A stretch of DNA of 64,000 bases, taken from assembly GCF_002735925.1 (NCBI RefSeq), contig NZ_PEDL01000002.1:310001-374000 (forward strand). Reading direction: 5' to 3'. Of this stretch, positions 9,485 to 17,521 are shown one piece after another. Source of the stretch: Sporanaerobium hydrogeniformans. GTDB lineage: Bacteria > Bacillota > Clostridia > Lachnospirales > Cellulosilyticaceae. Below the pieces are notes generated by a model. It did no database searches, was not told the DNA's origin, and saw only the letters and a program-made list of their open reading frames with translations. The translations under genes were made by a program, and so were the position numbers. How positions within the stretch are numbered: the stretch's first letter is position 1; the number at the start of each line of letters is the position of its first letter.

Positions 9485-10150
9485 ATGATTCATTTAGATC
9501 CGTCCATATTAGCGGCAGACTTTGCCAATTTAGAAAGAGATATTAGGTGTGTACAAGAAGTAGGTGTAGAATACATTCATGTTGATGTAATGGATGGGCA
9601 ATTTGTGCCAAATATTTCAATAGGTCTTCCTGTTGTAAAATCCCTTCGTAAACATATTACAGGTGTCATGGATGTACACTTAATGATTGAAGAGCCAGAG
9701 CGCTTTTTAGAAGATTTTAAAGAAGCTGGAGCAGATATCCTAACTGTTCATTTAGAAGCTACTCATCACATCCATCGTACCATTCAGCGCATTCATGATT
9801 TGGGGATGAAGGCAGGGATATCTATTAATCCAGGAACACCAGTGAGTGCATTAGAAGCTATTATAAATGATGTAGATTTAGTGCTGATCATGTCTGTTAA
9901 TCCTGGATTTGGTGGTCAGAAGTTTATTCCTTATTCCCTTGAGAAATTACGTCAAGTAAAAGCCATGTTAAATAAAGCAAGAAGAGATATCCTCATTCAA
10001 GTAGATGGTGGAGCTACACTGGATAATGTTCAAACTTTAATAGATGCAGGAGCGAATTTGATTGTAGCAGGGTCATCTGTTTTTGAAGGTGAAAAAACAG
10101 CAGCGAATGCCAAAGCATTCTTAGAGCTTTTCAAAGGGTGTGGGGCATAA
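9485..10150 (+). CDS. rpe: Ribulose-phosphate 3-epimerase
   Basis: Interconverts ribulose 5-phosphate and xylulose 5-phosphate in the pentose phosphate pathway. The 221-residue TIM-barrel protein begins HLDPSILAADF and has the metal-binding and substrate motifs VDVMDGQFVPN, DVHLMIE and MSVNPGFGGQ. AAGGAGA precedes the ATG at 9485, one base after the rsgA stop. It is tightly linked to thiN downstream. Length and motifs are ordinary for the family. Confidence 0.97.
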   Translation: MIHLDPSILAADFANLERDIRCVQEVGVEYIHVDVMDGQFVPNISIGLPVVKSLRKHITGVMDVHLMIEEPERFLEDFKEAGADILTVHLEATHHIHRTIQRIHDLGMKAGISINPGTPVSALEAIINDVDLVLIMSVNPGFGGQKFIPYSLEKLRQVKAMLNKARRDILIQVDGGATLDNVQTLIDAGANLIVAGSSVFEGEKTAANAKAFLELFKGCGA

Positions 10151-10151
10151 G

Positions 10152-10787
10152 GTGAAAATACTTATTCTGACCAATGGAGAATATGGTGATTATGCATTTT
10201 GTGAGAATACAGAAGTGTATGACTGTATTGTTTGTGCAGATAATGGACTAAAACATGCCAAAAGGCTCCAGCTAAAACCCGATTATATTGTAGGGGATTT
10301 AGATAGCTGTTCAAAAGAAGACTGGTTATATTACAAAGAACAAGGTGTACATGTAGATGTTTATCCAAGTCAAAAGAATGAAACAGATACAGAAATTGCA
10401 GTTGAAAAGGCTATAGCATTAGGTGGTACAGAAATAGATATATGGGGAGGTCTTGGAAGTCGCTTTGACCATACCTTAGCCAATGTGCATCTTCTTTTAG
10501 GGGCTTTAAGGCGGGGAGTAAAGTTAAGATTATGCAACCCTCAAAATACAGTGCAGTTAATGGACAAGAAGTTACGTATCCAAGGGAAAAAAGGAGATAT
10601 ATTAAGTCTTCTTCCACTGACACCTTTGGTAAGAGGAGTCTATACTACTAATCTGGCATATGCTGTTTGTGGTGGAAGCTTTGAAATCGGCAAGCCTTAT
10701 GGCGTAAGTAATGTATTCCTGGAAGAATGGGTAGAGGTATCTATAGAGGAAGGTTTACTTCTTGTGATACAAGTAAGAGATGAATAA
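10152..10787 (+). CDS. thiN: Thiamine pyrophosphokinase
   Basis: Converts thiamine to thiamine pyrophosphate with ATP. The protein (about 211 residues) has the family's N-terminal Asp-rich catalytic segment (CADNGLKH, IVGDLDS, NETDTEIAV) and the GGLGSRFDHTLAN motif. The start is uncertain: GTG at 10140 overlaps rpe, while GTG at 10152 gives the usual VKILIL beginning just after the rpe stop and has a GGGG sequence upstream; I prefer 10152. It lies in the conserved rpe-thiN pair. Confidence 0.92.
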   Translation: MKILILTNGEYGDYAFCENTEVYDCIVCADNGLKHAKRLQLKPDYIVGDLDSCSKEDWLYYKEQGVHVDVYPSQKNETDTEIAVEKAIALGGTEIDIWGGLGSRFDHTLANVHLLLGALRRGVKLRLCNPQNTVQLMDKKLRIQGKKGDILSLLPLTPLVRGVYTTNLAYAVCGGSFEIGKPYGVSNVFLEEWVEVSIEEGLLLVIQVRDE

Positions 10788-10880
10788 ACTGTTTGATAAA
10801 TATCTCTCTTTTTAGAAGTCTTTTTTACTTTTTTAGCATATCATAGAAGTAGGTTCATAAAGAGTGAGGGGATGGAAAAG

Positions 10881-11021
10881 GTGAGACGAAGATTAATGGG
10901 CCTTTGCTGTTTATGTATAGGAGTAGGAATGCTTCTAGTGATTACTTTACCCATCATAGGATGGGTTCTATTAGTAGGCATAGGCCTTATATGTATAGGC
11001 TATAAATGTTTTAAATGTTAA
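10881..11021 (+). CDS. Small hydrophobic protein at the spoVM position, 46 residues
   Basis: A short frame with GTG at 10881, preceded at nine bases by GAGGGG; an ATG at 10872 is in frame but too close to that site. The product has three arginines near the N-terminus, then two hydrophobic stretches (about residues 7-26 and 28-40) and four cysteines plus CFKC at the end. In B. subtilis the peptide gene spoVM occupies this place between thiN and rpmB. This product is longer and not evidently homologous to the 26-residue amphipathic SpoVM. It could be a small membrane protein of unknown role. I am fairly sure it is translated. Confidence 0.6.
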   Translation: MRRRLMGLCCLCIGVGMLLVITLPIIGWVLLVGIGLICIGYKCFKC

Positions 11022-11029
11022 GCATAAAA

Positions 11030-11067
11030 AAATCAAAAGCGGACAATCTCTTAAGAGCTTGTCCGCT
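11030..11067 (-). terminator. Intrinsic terminator of rpmB
   Basis: A 9-bp stem AGCGGACAA / TTGTCCGCT encloses a second palindrome, CTCTTAAGAG. Read on the minus strand it is followed by TTTTGATTTTTTT, so it best serves rpmB. It may also stop weak read-through from the small ORF on the other strand. Confidence 0.8.
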
Positions 11068-11095
11068 ATTTAGTAAAAGCAATTGTATTCAGTCA

Positions 11096-11281
11096 TTAAG
11101 CACGTGCTACTAAGTTAGAACGTAAACAACGTGTACATACATTCATTGTTTTTACAGTTCCACCTTGAGCAACTCTAACTTTCTTTACGTTAGATTTCCA
11201 CATTTTATTAGATCTTCTATGAGAGTGACTAACTTGAATACCAAAATGCACATCTTTTGAACAAATTTCACATTTTGCCAA
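11096..11281 (-). CDS. rpmB: 50S ribosomal protein bL28, zinc-binding form
   Basis: Large-subunit ribosomal protein of 61 residues. It starts AKCEICSKD and contains SHSHRRSNKMWKSN and KTMNVCTRC. The CEIC and CTRC pairs make it the four-cysteine, zinc-binding type of bL28. The start is a TTG at 11281-11279 with AAGGAGGTG six bases upstream; extending to the ATG at 11314 would place the ribosome binding site inside the gene. It is transcribed opposite to its neighbours, the same orientation relative to asp23/yloU as in B. subtilis. Confidence 0.96.
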   Translation of the reverse strand: MAKCEICSKDVHFGIQVSHSHRRSNKMWKSNVKKVRVAQGGTVKTMNVCTRCLRSNLVARA

Positions 11282-11323
11282 TTGAAACACCTCCTTGAAT
11301 TTAATCCGTGACATAACTATTAC

Positions 11324-11352
11324 ATTTTAGCAGAAACTTATAGAGATTTCAA
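11324..11352 (-). promoter_or_regulatory. Sigma-A promoter for rpmB
   Basis: On the minus strand TTGAAA (11352-11347) and TAAAAT (11329-11324) are separated by 17 bases, about 40 bases upstream of the rpmB start. Confidence 0.75.
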
Positions 11353-11433
11353 GTGTAGATTGTATTTTTATTAAAGAAAAAACCAAAGCCTTGTTTTTTA
11401 AAAGGATTACTACTTTTTTATCTGTGCACAGTG

Positions 11434-11442
11434 TGATATAAT
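11434..11442 (+). promoter_or_regulatory. Extended -10 promoter for asp23-fakA
   Basis: TGATATAAT at 11434-11442 is an extended -10 element (TGn plus a perfect TATAAT). No good -35 hexamer is present at 17 bases (only a T run), as is common for extended -10 promoters. It lies about 70 bases before the asp23 start and diverges from the rpmB promoter. Confidence 0.6.
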
Positions 11443-11511
11443 AAGCAAAAATGGATAATATTATAAATAAACGTAAATGAGACGTAAAATAGGCGAGGAG
11501 GTCTGTTAGAG

Positions 11512-11871
11512 ATGCCAAGTAAATTTACAAGTGAATTTGGAAACATTATTATTGATGAAGAAGTTGTAGCTCAAATAAGCGGTATGACAGCAATGGAATG
11601 CTATGGTATAGTAGGTATGGCAGCTCGCAATGTAAAGGATGGTATTGTTCATCTTTTAAAAGGTGAGAGTTTGACAAGAGGTATTGCTGTGCGTTTAAAT
11701 GAAAATAAAGCAAGTATTGATTTTCATATTATTGTAGAATACGGCACGAAGATTTCTGCTGTAGCAGATAATTTAATGAGTACAGTAAAATATAAAGTAA
11801 GTGATACATTAGGAATTGAAGTAGAGCATATAAAGATATTTATTGAAGGTGTAAGAGTAGATAAAGAGTAA
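11512..11871 (+). CDS. Asp23/Gls24 (YloU) family envelope-stress protein
   Basis: A 119-residue member of the alkaline-shock protein 23 family, related to B. subtilis YloU. These are small soluble proteins tied to envelope stress and often encoded next to the DhaL-domain kinase gene that follows here. Family features include GNIIIDEEVVAQI at the N-terminus, GMTAMECYGIVGM, and IDFHIIVEYGTKISAVA. A GAGGAGGT site precedes the ATG. The biochemical function is not settled; the family assignment is firm. Confidence 0.92.
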   Translation: MPSKFTSEFGNIIIDEEVVAQISGMTAMECYGIVGMAARNVKDGIVHLLKGESLTRGIAVRLNENKASIDFHIIVEYGTKISAVADNLMSTVKYKVSDTLGIEVEHIKIFIEGVRVDKE

Positions 11872-11916
11872 GATCAATTTGTTGAAAGAATAACAGATTT
11901 GAGGAGGCATATTAAG

Positions 11917-13563
11917 GTGAAAATAGAAGCAATAGATGCAAAAGCCCTACAGGCTATGATTGTGGCTGGTGCAAGAGAGCTTGATGAAAAAAAACAAATG
12001 GTCAATGAGATGAATGTTTTTCCAGTGCCTGATGGGGATACTGGAACAAACATGTCACTTACTATGATGGCAGCGGCAAAGGAAGTTGAAAAGTTAGATC
12101 CTATCAGTGCTGAAGAGATTGCAAAGGCAGCAGCAGTAGGTTCATTAAGAGGAGCAAGAGGAAACTCAGGTGTTATTCTTTCTCAACTTATTCGTGGTTT
12201 TTCAAGAGGTATTGCAGAGCAAAGTGTTATAGATACCATCGTTTTAGCAAACTCTTTCCAAAAAGGAGTAGATACAGCCTATAAAGCAGTGATGAAACCT
12301 AAAGAAGGAACCATTTTAACAGTGGCACGTGAGATTGCAACTAAAGCCTTAGAACTTAGTTTAGAGACAAGTGATATGGAGGCTTTTATAAAGGAAGTCT
12401 TAAAGCATGGTTATGAAGTGCTACATAAGACACCTGACATGTTACCTGTTCTGAAAGAAGCAGGAGTAGTAGATGCCGGTGGTCAGGGCTTACTATGCAT
12501 TTTAGAAGGTGCAGCACGTGTTATTGTAGAAAATCTTCAAGTGGAAATTAAAAAACCAGAAACTAAACCTAATGTAAGTGCATTTACGGCCCTTAAAAAC
12601 TTTAATACAGAGGATATTACCTTTGGTTATTGTACCGAGTTTATTGTAGAAAGAGAGCTAAGTAAACCCTATAATGAAGAAGAGACCAAAGCTTACTTAG
12701 ATAGTATTGGTGATAGTATTGTGGTGGTATCTGATGAGCAATATATCAAAGTCCATGTGCATACAGATAATCCAGGCCTAGCCCTTCAAAAAGGATTAGA
12801 ATTTGGAGCACTTTTTACTGTTAAAATTGAAAATATGCGTACACAGCATTCTACTATTTTAAATGAAAGCAAGGAAGAGAAAGCACAAATAGAACAACCT
12901 CGTAAGGAGTTAGCTTTTGTTTCTGTTGCAGCAGGTAGTGGTATTGCTGAGATTATGACAAGCTTAGGTGTAGATGAAGTTATTGAAGGTGGGCAAACAA
13001 TGAATCCAAGTACAGAAGATATTTTGGAAGCTATTGCCCGTTGTCATGCACAAAATGTCATTGTACTTCCTAATAATAAAAATATTATTTTAGCTGCTGA
13101 ACAAGCTGCACGTATTGAAGAAAAGAGTAAAGTTTATGTGGTACCAACCACTACTATGCCACAAGGGATTTCTGCCATGATAGCCCATGAACCAGATGCA
13201 GAAGATATAGAGGCCGTTGTAGAGGGTATGAAGGAAGCCATGAGTTTTGTACAAACAGGTCAAATTACCATTGCAGTAAGAGATACAGTGATTGATGGTC
13301 AAGATATCAAAGAAGGAGATTATCTTGGCTTATTAGAGGGCAAAATTGTAGTTAATCACCCTGATTTAAAAGAAACCTTCTCACTTCTTCTTCAAGCAAT
13401 GAAAGAAGATGCAGAAGTGATTACCCTCTATTATGGAGAAGATATTACGAAGGAAGGTGCTGAGGAGTATAAGACCTTAGCAGAAAGCCAATTTGCTGAT
13501 GCAGATGTTGAAGTTTATGCAGGTAAGCAGCCAGTATATTATTTCATGATTTCTGCAGAATAA
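11917..13563 (+). CDS. fakA: Fatty acid kinase catalytic subunit FakA (DhaL/DAK-domain, YloV)
   Basis: ATP-binding subunit of fatty acid kinase, which phosphorylates exogenous fatty acids held by a FakB (DegV) protein for phospholipid synthesis. The 548-residue protein has an N-terminal DhaL domain (about 10-200) with metal-binding aspartates in PDGDTGTNM (Asp39, Asp41), the GNSGVILSQ loop, a middle domain, and a C-terminal DegV-like region. I chose GTG 11917 because GAGGAGG at 11901-11907 is nine bases upstream; 11899 would overlap that site. It follows asp23 by 45 bases and ends with a strong terminator. No FakB gene is in the window. Confidence 0.92.
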   Translation: MKIEAIDAKALQAMIVAGARELDEKKQMVNEMNVFPVPDGDTGTNMSLTMMAAAKEVEKLDPISAEEIAKAAAVGSLRGARGNSGVILSQLIRGFSRGIAEQSVIDTIVLANSFQKGVDTAYKAVMKPKEGTILTVAREIATKALELSLETSDMEAFIKEVLKHGYEVLHKTPDMLPVLKEAGVVDAGGQGLLCILEGAARVIVENLQVEIKKPETKPNVSAFTALKNFNTEDITFGYCTEFIVERELSKPYNEEETKAYLDSIGDSIVVVSDEQYIKVHVHTDNPGLALQKGLEFGALFTVKIENMRTQHSTILNESKEEKAQIEQPRKELAFVSVAAGSGIAEIMTSLGVDEVIEGGQTMNPSTEDILEAIARCHAQNVIVLPNNKNIILAAEQAARIEEKSKVYVVPTTTMPQGISAMIAHEPDAEDIEAVVEGMKEAMSFVQTGQITIAVRDTVIDGQDIKEGDYLGLLEGKIVVNHPDLKETFSLLLQAMKEDAEVITLYYGEDITKEGAEEYKTLAESQFADADVEVYAGKQPVYYFMISAE

Positions 13564-13590
13564 GAAAAAGGTAGCTACGTAAGGTTAAGG

Positions 13591-13620
13591 AAAAGTGCCG
13601 ATTCTGTCGGCACTTTTATT
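13591..13620 (+). terminator. Intrinsic terminator after fakA
   Basis: An 11-bp stem AAAAGTGCCGA / TCGGCACTTTT with a 5-base loop ends in a short T-rich tail. Confidence 0.88.
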
Positions 13621-13699
13621 ATGAATAAAAATTTTCATGTGGTGAAAAGTTAAGTAGATAAAAGAGATATAAAGGTGATAAAGAGAAGAAGGTGAGAGG

Positions 13700-15763
13700 A
13701 TGAGTTTAAGTGCAGCGATCAATGAATTAAAAGGAGTAGGTCCTCAAGTAGCAAGCAAACTTCATAAATTAGGAATTTTTACGTTAAAGGATATGATTGA
13801 GCATTACCCAAAGGAGTATGAAGATCGTCGTCAGATTACACCTATCAATGAGTGTGAAAGGGATGAACCTAATAGTATATTAGCGACTGTTGTATCTTCT
13901 CCTACGGTGACACGCAAAGGAAATCTTATTATTGTTAGCTTCAGAGTGAAAGACCAAAGTGGAGGACTTTATATCACCTTTTACGGACAAGCTTATATGA
14001 AAAATCAATTTACCTTAGGTGAAACCTATTTGTTTTATGGCACAGTCAAATATAAGTATGGCAAGATAGAAATGGAATCCCCTGAATATCAAAGGGTTAC
14101 AAAAGGCCAAACCGCTCAATCAGTAGCCAAGATTACACCAATCTATCCTTCTACTGCAAAGCTTTCACAAAAGGTTATTCGTACTTTGATTGCCAATAGT
14201 TTGGAAAAATGTGAAGGAGATTTAAGAGAAAATCTCCCTAACTTTATCCTAAAGCAATATGGACTAATCAGTAAAAAAGAAGCCCTACAAAATATCCATT
14301 TTCCAAAGGATAATCAGATATTTTTTGAAGCGCGTAAACGTTTGGTATTTGAAGAGCTTTTAATGCTCCAACTCTCTCTTTATCTTCTAAAGTCTGATTT
14401 CGCCAAAAGGACAGAAGGAATTACTCATAAAAAATCAGAAGGCTTAGGAGAATTTATTAAAGCCCTCCCTTTTGCTTTAACAGGTGCTCAAAAACGCGTA
14501 CTAAAAGAAATTTTAAAAGATATGGAGAGCAAGTGGGCTATGAATCGCCTTGTTCAAGGAGATGTGGGTTCAGGTAAAACTGTTATTGCTGCTTTAGCTT
14601 TGTACTTGGCTGTACAAGGTGGCTATCAAGGAGCTCTTATGGCACCTACAGAAGTTTTAGCCATTCAGCACTTTATGTTTTTAGAAAAGCTTATGATGCC
14701 TTTTGGGATTCAAGTGGGCCTTTTAACAGGTTCTACAACCAAGAAACAAAAAGAGTTATTATTAGAAAAGGTGAAGTCAAGTGAAATTCAGATTTTAGTA
14801 GGAACACATGCTCTTATCGAAGACAATGTAGAAATACCTCAGTTGGGGTTAGTCATTACCGATGAGCAGCATCGTTTTGGTGTACGTCAACGCCTAAAGC
14901 TTTCTGAAAAGGGCCAAATGCCAGATGTTATGGTGATGACAGCTACACCTATCCCAAGAACACTTGCTCTTATTCTTTATGGAGATATGGATATTTCCAT
15001 TATCGATGAATTGCCACCAGGTAGGCAGCCTATTAAAACCAATGCAGTGGACTCGGCTTATCATCCTCGGATCTATCAATTTATAACACGGCATATACAA
15101 GAGGGAAGGCAGTGCTATGTGATTTGTCCTATGGTGGAGGAAAGTGAAAACAGTAGTGACTTACGAAATGTAGTGGACTATACAGCATATTTAAAAGAGC
15201 AGGTCTTCCCACAGTTTCAGGTTGCTTATTTACATGGAAAAATGAAACCTAAAGAAAAAAATGAAATCATGGCACGATTTTCTAAAGGAGATATTCAAAT
15301 TTTGGTGTCCACAACGGTTGTAGAAGTAGGGGTGAATGTACCTAATGCAACCATTATGCTCATTGAAAATGCAGAGCGATTTGGACTTGCACAACTCCAT
15401 CAATTACGTGGGCGTGTAGGTCGTGGAGAACATCAGTCTTATTGCATTTTAGTAAGTGATTCTAAGAATAAAGTTACACGTAAACGTTTAAAAATTATGG
15501 AAGAAAGTACGGATGGTTTTGTCATTGCAGAAACAGACTTAAAATTAAGGGGTCCAGGAGAGTTTTTTGGAACACGTCAACATGGGCTGCCAGAGATGAA
15601 AATTGCTAACCTGTACACAGATGCTAAAATTTTAAAAGAAGTACAAGTGTGTGCAGCTAGATTAAGAGAAGAAGATTCTCTAATGGGAGGAGCGACAGTA
15701 CAAGCTCTTGTTCAGGAAGTAAAAGAGCGCATTATGGAAGAAGAGCTTCATCATGCATTATAA
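13700..15763 (+). CDS. recG: ATP-dependent DNA helicase RecG
   Basis: Branch-migrating helicase that processes stalled forks and Holliday junctions. The 687-residue protein has an N-terminal wedge/OB-fold domain (about 1-170) that starts with a helix-hairpin-helix-like NELKGVGPQVA. Then come superfamily-2 motifs: Walker A GDVGSGKT (287-294), Walker B DEQH (388-391), motif III MTATPIPRT, motif VI QLRGRVGRG, and the RecG-specific C-terminal hairpin. AAGGTGAGAGG precedes the ATG. It heads the recG-rsmD-coaD unit. Confidence 0.97.
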   Translation: MSLSAAINELKGVGPQVASKLHKLGIFTLKDMIEHYPKEYEDRRQITPINECERDEPNSILATVVSSPTVTRKGNLIIVSFRVKDQSGGLYITFYGQAYMKNQFTLGETYLFYGTVKYKYGKIEMESPEYQRVTKGQTAQSVAKITPIYPSTAKLSQKVIRTLIANSLEKCEGDLRENLPNFILKQYGLISKKEALQNIHFPKDNQIFFEARKRLVFEELLMLQLSLYLLKSDFAKRTEGITHKKSEGLGEFIKALPFALTGAQKRVLKEILKDMESKWAMNRLVQGDVGSGKTVIAALALYLAVQGGYQGALMAPTEVLAIQHFMFLEKLMMPFGIQVGLLTGSTTKKQKELLLEKVKSSEIQILVGTHALIEDNVEIPQLGLVITDEQHRFGVRQRLKLSEKGQMPDVMVMTATPIPRTLALILYGDMDISIIDELPPGRQPIKTNAVDSAYHPRIYQFITRHIQEGRQCYVICPMVEESENSSDLRNVVDYTAYLKEQVFPQFQVAYLHGKMKPKEKNEIMARFSKGDIQILVSTTVVEVGVNVPNATIMLIENAERFGLAQLHQLRGRVGRGEHQSYCILVSDSKNKVTRKRLKIMEESTDGFVIAETDLKLRGPGEFFGTRQHGLPEMKIANLYTDAKILKEVQVCAARLREEDSLMGGATVQALVQEVKERIMEEELHHAL

Positions 15764-15777
15764 AAGGAGGATAACGT

Positions 15778-16326
15778 ATGCGTGTTATTAGTGGAAAATG
15801 TAGAGGAACTCATCTTGTATGTCCAGAAGGGCTAGAGACACGTCCAACCACAGATCGTATAAAGGAGACATTATTTAATATCATTGCTTTTGATTTGCCA
15901 GGCTGCCGTTTTTTAGATTTATTTAGTGGGAGTGGGGGTATTGGTATTGAAAGCTTAAGTCGTAGTGCAGAAAAAGCTGTTTTTGTAGAAAAGGACAAAA
16001 AGGCACTTGCGTGTATTAAGCAAAATTTAGAACGTACACGTTTAGGAAATAAGGCAATTGTTTATAGTTGTGATGTAATAGAAGCTTTGAAAAACCTTAA
16101 AGAGCAAGGTGAACAATTTGATATTATTTTTATGGATCCCCCTTATGCCATAGGAATTATCGACCAAATTCTAGAAAAAATTGTAGCCTGTGATTTAATT
16201 GCAGAAAATGGGTATATTATTTTAGAAAGAGGGACAAATACACTTGTCACTTTACCCCAACATTTGGTATTATGGAAAGAAAAGACGTATAAAACAACAA
16301 CATTAAGTTTTCTGAGGAAGGAATAA
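15778..16326 (+). CDS. rsmD: 16S rRNA (guanine-966-N2)-methyltransferase RsmD
   Basis: Methylates G966 of 16S rRNA. The 182-residue protein has the SAM-binding loop FLDLFSGSGGIGIE and the catalytic DPPY motif at residues 120-123 (an NPPY variant usual in RsmD). It starts with the typical MRVISGKCRG. AAAGGAGG precedes the ATG, 14 bases after recG, and coaD follows four bases after its stop, the standard rsmD-coaD pairing. Confidence 0.96.
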   Translation: MRVISGKCRGTHLVCPEGLETRPTTDRIKETLFNIIAFDLPGCRFLDLFSGSGGIGIESLSRSAEKAVFVEKDKKALACIKQNLERTRLGNKAIVYSCDVIEALKNLKEQGEQFDIIFMDPPYAIGIIDQILEKIVACDLIAENGYIILERGTNTLVTLPQHLVLWKEKTYKTTTLSFLRKE

Positions 16327-16330
16327 AAAA

Positions 16331-16810
16331 GTGAAAATTGGTATTTATCCTGGTAGTTTTGATCCGGTGACAAATGGGCACATGGATATTATTATAAGAG
16401 CATCTAAACTTGTTGACCATCTCCTTGTTTCAGTTCTCATTAATCCTCAAAAAAAAGGAGGATTATTTACTATTGAGGAAAGAATGGAGATGTTAAAAAA
16501 AACCACGGAGCATTTGCCTAATGTGGAGATAGATAGTTTTTCAGGACTTTTAGTAGACTATGCAAGAGAGAAAAAGGCCCATATGATTGTACGTGGGTTA
16601 AGAGCTATTACAGACCTTGAGCATGAGATGCAAATGGCTCAAATCAATAAAAACATTGTGGAAGAAGTGGAAACGGTTTTCCTTGTGACCAATGCCCAAT
16701 ATTCTTTTTTAAGTTCAAGTGCTGTTAGAGAGCTTGCAATGTTTAAGGGGCAAGTGGAAGATTTAGTTCCTACTTATGTAGGTCAAAAGCTAAAAGAAAA
16801 ATTTATGTAA
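16331..16810 (+). CDS. coaD: Pantetheine-phosphate adenylyltransferase
   Basis: Makes dephospho-CoA from 4'-phosphopantetheine and ATP. The 159-residue protein has the nucleotidyltransferase signature with the TxGH motif at Thr14 to His17 (PVTNGH), RGLRAITDLEHE, and the C-terminal SSSAVREL motif. It uses a GTG start at 16331 with AGGAAGGA upstream, four bases after the rsmD stop. Length and motifs match the family closely. Confidence 0.97.
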   Translation: MKIGIYPGSFDPVTNGHMDIIIRASKLVDHLLVSVLINPQKKGGLFTIEERMEMLKKTTEHLPNVEIDSFSGLLVDYAREKKAHMIVRGLRAITDLEHEMQMAQINKNIVEEVETVFLVTNAQYSFLSSSAVRELAMFKGQVEDLVPTYVGQKLKEKFM

Positions 16811-16824
16811 GGAGGGGTTAAAGG

Positions 16825-17370
16825 GTGGACGAAAATGCAAGATGTGGTGAATTAGCAATTTTATTAGATCAACTGGAAGATTTAATTGAGGAAGGTAAGA
16901 CAAGCTTTTTATCGAATAGAATTTCTGTTGATCGTGAAGAAATGATTGAGATAATTCGTGAAATTCGTCTTAAGTTGCCGACAGAAGTACAGCAATCCAT
17001 TTGGATTGTAGAAGAGAGAAATAAAATCTTAACAGAAGCACAAAAAGAAGCACACCTCGTCATGGAAGAGGCACATGAAAAGTTGCAAAATATGATTGAG
17101 CAACATGAAATTACTAAGTATGCTAAAGGAAGAGCAGAAGAAATTATTGAGGCAGCTAGACAAGATGCCAGAGAAATTCATCATGGTTCTGTGGCTTATG
17201 CAGATGAGACTGTTCGTAAAGTAGAATTAAAGCTTAAGAATTGTCTTGAAACAGTACATAAAGAAATGCAAGATTTTGAAGCCTATGTAACGGATGTCTT
17301 AAGGGAACTTTATGATAATCGTCAAGAACTTAAGGTTATGAATACACAAATGAATGAAAGAGAAGAATAA
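16825..17370 (+). CDS. Coiled-coil protein downstream of coaD
   Basis: A 181-residue acidic protein with almost continuous heptad-like helix, rich in Glu, Lys, Gln and Ala (for example EERNKILTEAQKEAH and GRAEEIIEAARQDA). It resembles the ATP synthase subunit b / DivIVA-like coiled-coil proteins often annotated after coaD in Clostridia. No catalytic motif or membrane segment is visible. It starts at GTG 16825 behind AGGAGGGG and ends the recG-rsmD-coaD unit at a terminator. Its function is unknown; a structural or cell-division role is only a guess. Confidence 0.8.
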   Translation: MDENARCGELAILLDQLEDLIEEGKTSFLSNRISVDREEMIEIIREIRLKLPTEVQQSIWIVEERNKILTEAQKEAHLVMEEAHEKLQNMIEQHEITKYAKGRAEEIIEAARQDAREIHHGSVAYADETVRKVELKLKNCLETVHKEMQDFEAYVTDVLRELYDNRQELKVMNTQMNEREE

Positions 17371-17377
17371 ATATAAA

Positions 17378-17409
17378 AATAATGCCCAAATGGGTGTTAT
17401 TTTTTTTTC
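17378..17409 (+). terminator. Intrinsic terminator of the recG-coaD unit
   Basis: An 11-bp stem AATAATGCCCA / TGGGTGTTATT (two G-U pairs in RNA) with an AA loop is followed by a run of nine T. Confidence 0.85.
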
Positions 17410-17441
17410 TTTACACATACTAGGAGTAATAGGGTATAAAG

Positions 17442-17470
17442 TAGACAAAGTCTATTAATAGGCATATAAT
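17442..17470 (+). promoter_or_regulatory. Sigma-A promoter for the M16C protease gene
   Basis: TAGACA (17442-17447), a 17-base spacer and TATAAT (17465-17470) lie about 50 bases before the GTG start. Confidence 0.65.
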
Positions 17471-17521
17471 TAAACTAAAGTATATTTTTACTAGATTTGA
17501 AAACAAGTAGGAGGAAATAAT

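Noticed and set aside
10788-10880. Promoter (CATATCATA) before the small hydrophobic protein
   Set aside because: A single -10-like sequence without a partner at any standard spacing; not enough to call. I see nothing else in this gap.
10881-11021. Naming the small protein SpoVM
   Set aside because: Position fits, but length, two hydrophobic segments and cysteines do not match the 26-residue amphipathic SpoVM.
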